A stretch of 9,082 nt of DNA from positions 1 through 9,082 of the forward strand of contig CACGGY010000038.1 in assembly GCA_902572675.1 (NCBI GenBank), in the 5' to 3' direction. Each line of letters begins with the position of its first letter. The first letter of the stretch is position 1. Shown here piece by piece: positions 5,775 to 9,082 of this stretch. Made by a program: the position numbers and the translations under genes. The notes under the pieces were generated by a model. It saw only the letters and a list, made by a program, of their open reading frames with translations, searched no databases and was not told the DNA's origin. Source of the stretch: an uncultured Prochlorococcus sp. (GTDB taxonomy: Bacteria > Cyanobacteriota > Cyanobacteriia > PCC-6307 > Cyanobiaceae).

Positions 5775-6653
5775 ATGAATTCCAAAGTAATCACCATTGG
5801 AGGTAATGGGGTTAATTATGTAGAAGTTGGGAAAAATAAACCCCTTATTTTCATTGGTGGTCCATGTGCTATTGAGAGTGAAGTACATACTTTGCATATG
5901 GCAGAAGAAATTTCAAAAATATGCCGAGATATTGGAATACAATGGATTTTTAAATCCTGTTATGATAAAGATTGCAGATCATCAAAGGATAGTTTCCATG
6001 GAGTTGGGATCTCAGAAGGCCTAAAAATACTCTCAAAAGTAAGAGATAAATTCAAAGTTCCAGTAGTTTCTGACTTCTCAGATGCTAGCTGGGCAGCACA
6101 TACTGCTGAGGTATGTGATCTTTTACAAATACCCGCTTATCTATGTAGACAGACATCTATTTTAAGATCTGCAGCTCTAACAAAGAAACCGATTCATTTG
6201 AAGAAAGGTCAATTTATGAGCCCTTGGAATATGAAGAATTCAGTAAGGAAATTGGAGAGTTTCGGATGTGAGAGTGTAATCCTTACTGATCGAGGCACTT
6301 TTTTTGGTTATAACCAACTGGTAAATGATATGACCTCTTTACCTATTATGAGAAAGATAGGCTATCCAGTTTGTTTTGATGCTACACATTCAATACAGCT
6401 GCCGACATCAATGGGGAATATATCTGGCGGACAGAGAGAATTTATTCCTTATTTAGTAAGGGCTGCTTGTGCTTGCGGCGTTAATGCTATTTTTATGGAA
6501 GTACATGATAATCCCAGTAAAGCATTGTCAGATGCAAATACAGTACTAGATCTGAAATATCTTAAAACAATCCTTTCTGAAGCAGTTGAAATGCATAACC
6601 TAAGAATTAAACTTACAACTAAAAATGGAGAATTTAATGTACATGCAGATTGA
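5775..6653 (+). CDS. kdsA: KdsA-family 3-deoxy-ulosonate-phosphate synthase, divergent in the substrate loop
   Basis: TIM-barrel PEP-condensing enzyme of the KDO8P synthase family: the canonical reaction joins PEP and arabinose-5-phosphate to make KDO-8-phosphate. With the ATG at 5775 the protein has 292 residues and its MNSKVITIGG start lines up with E. coli KdsA; a TTG at 5733 is the alternative. All four metal ligands of the metal-dependent (Aquifex-type) class are visible: C31 in GGPCAIES, H205 in FDATHS, E242 in FMEVH and D253 in LSDANT. DRGTFFGYN and SGGQREF are also intact. Several family signatures are altered. KANRSS reads KDCRSS (65-70), the following IHSFRG reads KDSFHG (71-76), DVHE/DIHE reads DFSD (100-103), and RQTDL reads RQTSI. 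The first two map to the aldose-phosphate loop, so a different acceptor is possible. First gene of its operon; its end overlaps the CBS gene. DAHP synthase and NeuB are excluded by overall motif pattern. Confidence 0.88.
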   Translation: MNSKVITIGGNGVNYVEVGKNKPLIFIGGPCAIESEVHTLHMAEEISKICRDIGIQWIFKSCYDKDCRSSKDSFHGVGISEGLKILSKVRDKFKVPVVSDFSDASWAAHTAEVCDLLQIPAYLCRQTSILRSAALTKKPIHLKKGQFMSPWNMKNSVRKLESFGCESVILTDRGTFFGYNQLVNDMTSLPIMRKIGYPVCFDATHSIQLPTSMGNISGGQREFIPYLVRAACACGVNAIFMEVHDNPSKALSDANTVLDLKYLKTILSEAVEMHNLRIKLTTKNGEFNVHAD

Positions 6654-7053
6654 AAATTTAACAGTCCAGGAGGTGATGTTAACCTGTGATAAATTTCCAA
6701 TTGTTAATGAGGAAGAGTTGTTAAGAGAGACAATAATTGAAATGTGCAACTATGGATTGGGAATAGCCTGTATAGTTAATAAGGACTTCAAATTAAGAGG
6801 TGTATTCACCGATGGTGATATAAGAAGATTAATTCTTAAGGTCCAAAAACCAATAGCTGCTCTATATGTTGATGATGTTTTCGATTACTCAACAAAAGAA
6901 TACACATCCATCATTCCAGAAACATCATTAAAAGATGCAGTGCTCATTATGGAAAAATTAAATATTTGGGACCTTCCTGTCGTAGATGATAAAAAATGTT
7001 TAAAGGGTTTGTTGCACTTACATCCAGCCTTAAAAAAATTACTAGGTGTTTAA
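6637..7053 (+). CDS. Stand-alone CBS-pair protein, like the C-terminal half of KdsD/KpsF
   Basis: A 138-residue protein made only of two CBS motifs. The first runs from about LTVQEVM through GIACIVNKDFKLRGVFTDGDIRRL, and the second from VDDVFDY to DLPVVDDKKCLKGLLHLHPALKKLLGV. GVFTDGDIRRL and the ending GLLHLHPALKKLL closely resemble the C-terminal regulatory CBS pair of arabinose-5-phosphate isomerase (KdsD/KpsF/GutQ), but the N-terminal SIS isomerase domain is missing: the DNA upstream is the kdsA-like gene in another frame. Position next to kdsA agrees with that origin. It probably acts as a nucleotide- or CMP-sugar-sensing subunit for a partner enzyme, which is inference. Starts at 6625, 6637 and 6643 are in frame; 6637 is chosen because GGAG lies 6 nt before it. 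All three overlap the kdsA-like stop (17 nt with this choice). AGGAGG at 6668-6673 is inside the first CBS motif and too near the next ATG. Confidence 0.88.
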   Translation: MYMQIENLTVQEVMLTCDKFPIVNEEELLRETIIEMCNYGLGIACIVNKDFKLRGVFTDGDIRRLILKVQKPIAALYVDDVFDYSTKEYTSIIPETSLKDAVLIMEKLNIWDLPVVDDKKCLKGLLHLHPALKKLLGV

Positions 7054-7084
7054 AATCACTTATTTCTGAAAATCATTTAGTTGT

Positions 7085-7888
7085 ATGATTAATGATGCAA
7101 TTAAATTAGTAATGGATAGAAATAAATTAAAAGCTTCTCTTATGCGGAGAGAAACTTTATTTGGAGGTTGGATTTCCTACGATCATCCAGCAATTGCAGA
7201 AACATTTGCGATGACAAATTTTGATTTTATAGCAATTGATATGGAGCATGCACCAATTTCTCTATCATCAGCACAAAGAATTATCTCAATTTCTCAAGGC
7301 TATCAAATTCCCTGCCTGCCTAGGCCAGTATCGCACTCAAATGATATTATTAAACCACTTTTAGATTCAGGTTCAGATGGCTTGATAATACAAATGGTGG
7401 AAACTTATGATGAGGTAACAAGAATCTCTGACCTGATGAAATATCCTCCGCTAGGAGCTAGAACTTATGGTGTAAATAGAGCCCAATCATTTGGATTAAA
7501 CTTTGAAAACTACGTTAAAAATTGGAATCAAAATTCAATATTAATAGTTCAAATTGAATCTAAAGAAGGTGTTAAAAATATTGAGAGTATAACTTCTCAT
7601 CCAGATGTTGATGGGGTTATGATTGGACCATATGACCTCTCAGGATCATATGGAGTTCCAGGAGAAACTGATCATCCTATTATCAAAGAGGCATCTCAAA
7701 TAATAATTGATGCTTGTAAAAATAACAATAAAAGCTGCGGAACACAAATAGCAAATCCTGATCAATTAAATACCCAAGAAGCCTTGGATATGGGATATAC
7801 TTTTTTAATAATGGGCTCAGATCTTTTCCTAATTACTAACTGGTGTAAACAAGTAAGTAAATTAATAAAGAATATAAAAAATGGATGA
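7085..7888 (+). CDS. HpcH/HpaI-family class II pyruvate aldolase
   Basis: A 267-residue TIM-barrel aldolase of the HpcH/HpaI (also GarL, RhmA) family, metal-dependent enzymes that reversibly cleave or form 2-keto-3-deoxy sugar acids and related compounds with pyruvate as one product. Family residues are all present: FDFIAIDMEHAP with the catalytic H55, LPRPVSH with the pyruvate-binding R80, VQIESKEGVKN with metal ligand E158, and VDGVMIGPYDLSGSYG with metal ligand D184, as well as YPPLGARTYG (120-129). The exact aldehyde partner cannot be told. It begins 31 nt after the CBS gene with no terminator between, and overlaps the next SDR gene by 8 nt, so it belongs to the kdsA-like operon. That context favours a sugar-acid substrate rather than aromatic catabolism. 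The ATG at 7085 is used; the in-frame ATG at 7112 also fits typical N-termini and cannot be excluded. Neither has a Shine-Dalgarno motif. Confidence 0.92.
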   Translation: MINDAIKLVMDRNKLKASLMRRETLFGGWISYDHPAIAETFAMTNFDFIAIDMEHAPISLSSAQRIISISQGYQIPCLPRPVSHSNDIIKPLLDSGSDGLIIQMVETYDEVTRISDLMKYPPLGARTYGVNRAQSFGLNFENYVKNWNQNSILIVQIESKEGVKNIESITSHPDVDGVMIGPYDLSGSYGVPGETDHPIIKEASQIIIDACKNNNKSCGTQIANPDQLNTQEALDMGYTFLIMGSDLFLITNWCKQVSKLIKNIKNG

Positions 7889-8672
7889 TATACCAAGTTC
7901 TTTAAGTAATTTATTCTCTTTAAAGGGAAAAGTTGCAGTAATAACTGGAGGAGGAGGTCATCTGTGCAGTGCTATTGCAGCTGGATTCGCAATGGCGGGA
8001 GCTTCTATTGCAGTTATTGATATGAGGGAGGGTAAAGCATTAAAAGTAGCAAACGAAATAAGAAATAAATATGAGGTAAAAGCAATTCCTATACAAGCGG
8101 ATGTCACCGATGAAATTTCTCTTAAGCACGCTTTAGATATAATTGTTAAAGAATTTTCTTCATTAGATATTTTAATAAATGGAGCAGGTAAGAATAGCCC
8201 AAAGCCCTTTCTGGATATTTCTCTAGAAGAGTGGAATGAAGTTATGAATTCGCAGATCACAGGAACGATGTTGGGCTGTAAAATATTTGCTCCAGAAATG
8301 ATTAAAAATAAGAAAGGTTCAATAATTAACATATCATCAGCTTCAGCAGGGCCACCACTTTCCAAAGCTTTTGCATACTCTGTTGCAAAAGCTGGTATAA
8401 AAAATTTGACCATGAATTTGGCTAGAGAATGGGCATTATCAAATGTAAGAGTAAATGCCTTGAGACCTGGTTTTTTCCCTACAGATTGGAATAGAAAAAA
8501 CTTCATAGACTTATCTAGAGAAGAATCAATTATGACTCATACCCCAATGAAAAGATACGGAGAGCCATTCGAACTTATTGGAGCATCAATTTGGCTAGCT
8601 TCAGATGCTTCTACTTTTGTAACAGGATCTGAAGTTACAATTGATGGAGGATTTTCCTGCATGACAATATAA
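7881..8672 (+). CDS. SDR oxidoreductase, fructuronate/gluconate-5-dehydrogenase-like
   Basis: Classical short-chain dehydrogenase, 263 residues. The cofactor motif is ITGGGGHLCSAIA (21-33), where the usual TGxxxGxG has His and Cys in place of the last two glycines. Many relatives of the D-mannonate oxidoreductase/YjmF group carry TGGGGVLC, so the Cys is a subfamily trait. D47 after the second strand suggests NAD(H) preference. NGAG (100-103) replaces NNAG, and the catalytic set is S153, Y166 and K170 (AYSVAKAG). RPGFFPTDWNRKN, HTPMKRYGEPFELIGASIWL and VTGSEVTIDGGFS closely follow YjmF/IdnO-type enzymes that oxidise or reduce the keto group of aldonates and hexuronates. It overlaps the aldolase gene by 8 nt (ATG within the aldolase's final codons), implying translational coupling. 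A keto-sugar-acid substrate is inferred from both family and operon; the precise one is unknown. Confidence 0.92.
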   Translation: MDDIPSSLSNLFSLKGKVAVITGGGGHLCSAIAAGFAMAGASIAVIDMREGKALKVANEIRNKYEVKAIPIQADVTDEISLKHALDIIVKEFSSLDILINGAGKNSPKPFLDISLEEWNEVMNSQITGTMLGCKIFAPEMIKNKKGSIINISSASAGPPLSKAFAYSVAKAGIKNLTMNLAREWALSNVRVNALRPGFFPTDWNRKNFIDLSREESIMTHTPMKRYGEPFELIGASIWLASDASTFVTGSEVTIDGGFSCMTI

Positions 8673-8718
8673 ATGTGACATCAAAGATAAAGAATATCAG
8701 AATTTATTTTTTTTCATT

Positions 8719-9082
8719 ATGACTTTTTCAGTAGCTATCGTCACAGGAGGTAATAAAGGGATTGGACTTGGGATTGTAAAAATATTACTAAAAAATAACT
8801 ATAAAGTAGTAACCTGCGGAAGAAGCGACTTCAAGGACATAAACCTTTTTAAGAATCTAGAGTTTATAAAAGGGGATGCCAAAGATTTTCAAACTCATCA
8901 AAAATTAGTAGATCATGCAATAAAATCTTTTGGTAAGCTAGACCTTTACGTAAATAATGTTGGTATATCTGAATGGAAACCAATTGATAAAATAGATAAT
9001 GATTTTCTAGACAAGATATTTAAAACTAATATCTATAGCGTTTTCTGGGGTATCAAAGCTGCTTCAAAACTTCTAAGTAACA
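8719..9082 (+). CDS. SDR oxidoreductase, N-terminal part (cut by right window edge)
   Basis: The first 121 codons of a second classical SDR are present, open to the end of the window. The start at 8719 gives MTFSVAIVTGGNKGIGLGIV, with an intact TGxxxGIG cofactor motif (9-16). CGRSDF follows strand two (Arg after Gly hints at NADP(H)), then GDAKD (57-61) as the conserved Asp after strand three. NNVG (84-87) stands in place of NNAG, and KTNIYSVFWGIKAA (104-117) is the helix bearing the catalytic-tetrad Asn. The catalytic Ser, Tyr and Lys lie beyond the edge. It starts 46 nt after the previous SDR with no clear terminator, so it is probably in the same operon. It is not a close copy of that neighbour, whose cofactor motif differs. 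Substrate unknown. No Shine-Dalgarno motif precedes the ATG, only a T-rich tract. Confidence 0.9.
   Translation, partial: MTFSVAIVTGGNKGIGLGIVKILLKNNYKVVTCGRSDFKDINLFKNLEFIKGDAKDFQTHQKLVDHAIKSFGKLDLYVNNVGISEWKPIDKIDNDFLDKIFKTNIYSVFWGIKAASKLLSN

Noticed and set aside
6668..6678. AGGAGG followed by ATG as a possible true start of the CBS gene
   Set aside because: Only 2 nt separate the motif from the ATG, and starting there would remove the beginning of the first CBS motif; the motif arises from Gln-Glu-Val codons.
6449..6700. 83-codon minus-strand frame across the kdsA-like/CBS junction
   Set aside because: Antisense to two well-supported coding regions; no recognisable features.
7958..8506. 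182-codon open frame on the minus strand
   Set aside because: It lies wholly inside the YjmF-like SDR gene, has no domain-like pattern, and is the antisense shadow of a gene with all SDR motifs.

Overview
The window is very AT-rich, densely coded DNA made almost entirely of nucleotide-sugar and sugar-acid enzymes, i.e. part of a surface-polysaccharide (LPS O-chain, capsule or S-layer glycan) island. Low GC, mostly leaderless-looking starts without Shine-Dalgarno motifs, ATG-rich starts, short intra-operon gaps but 200-300 bp divergent promoter regions, and the pairing of an animal-type UDP-glucose dehydrogenase with a UDP-xylose synthase together suggest a high-light Prochlorococcus-like marine cyanobacterium. 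A SAR11-type alphaproteobacterium is the main alternative. This taxonomic call is inference. No tRNA, rRNA, CRISPR array, transposase or phage gene is visible.

Layout. (1) Positions 1-2397, minus strand, one operon read right to left: UDP-glucose 6-dehydrogenase, a GtrA-family membrane protein, and a family-2 (DPM1-like) glycosyltransferase cut off by the left edge. (2) A 213-bp divergent region. (3) 2611-3573, plus strand: UDP-glucuronate decarboxylase (UDP-xylose synthase), which uses the product of the dehydrogenase. (4) 3580-5477, minus strand, convergent with the previous gene and only 6 bp from it: a CapE/WbjB/FnlA-type UDP-GlcNAc 4,6-dehydratase/5-epimerase, preceded in its operon by an RmlD-like 4-keto reductase. 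(5) A 297-bp divergent region holding a long AT-rich hairpin and a second dyad. (6) 5775 to the right edge, plus strand: a divergent KdsA-family synthase, a stand-alone CBS pair resembling the C-terminal half of the arabinose-5-phosphate isomerase KdsD/KpsF, an HpcH/HpaI aldolase, a fructuronate/gluconate-oxidoreductase-like SDR, and a second SDR cut off by the right edge.

How the genes fit together. Blocks 1 and 3 make UDP-glucuronate and UDP-xylose from UDP-glucose; the GtrA/glycosyltransferase pair is the sort that loads and flips a polyprenyl-phosphate sugar. Block 4 starts a UDP-N-acetyl-6-deoxy-L-hexosamine pathway whose usual third enzyme (a C2 epimerase) is not in the window. Block 6 is the most unusual part. 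All of its enzymes belong to families that handle 2-keto-3-deoxy or keto sugar acids. Its KdsA homologue keeps the metal ligands of class II KDO8P synthases but has lost signature residues of the arabinose-5-phosphate loop. This points to a possible variant pathway for a KDO-like ulosonic acid, which is a hypothesis.
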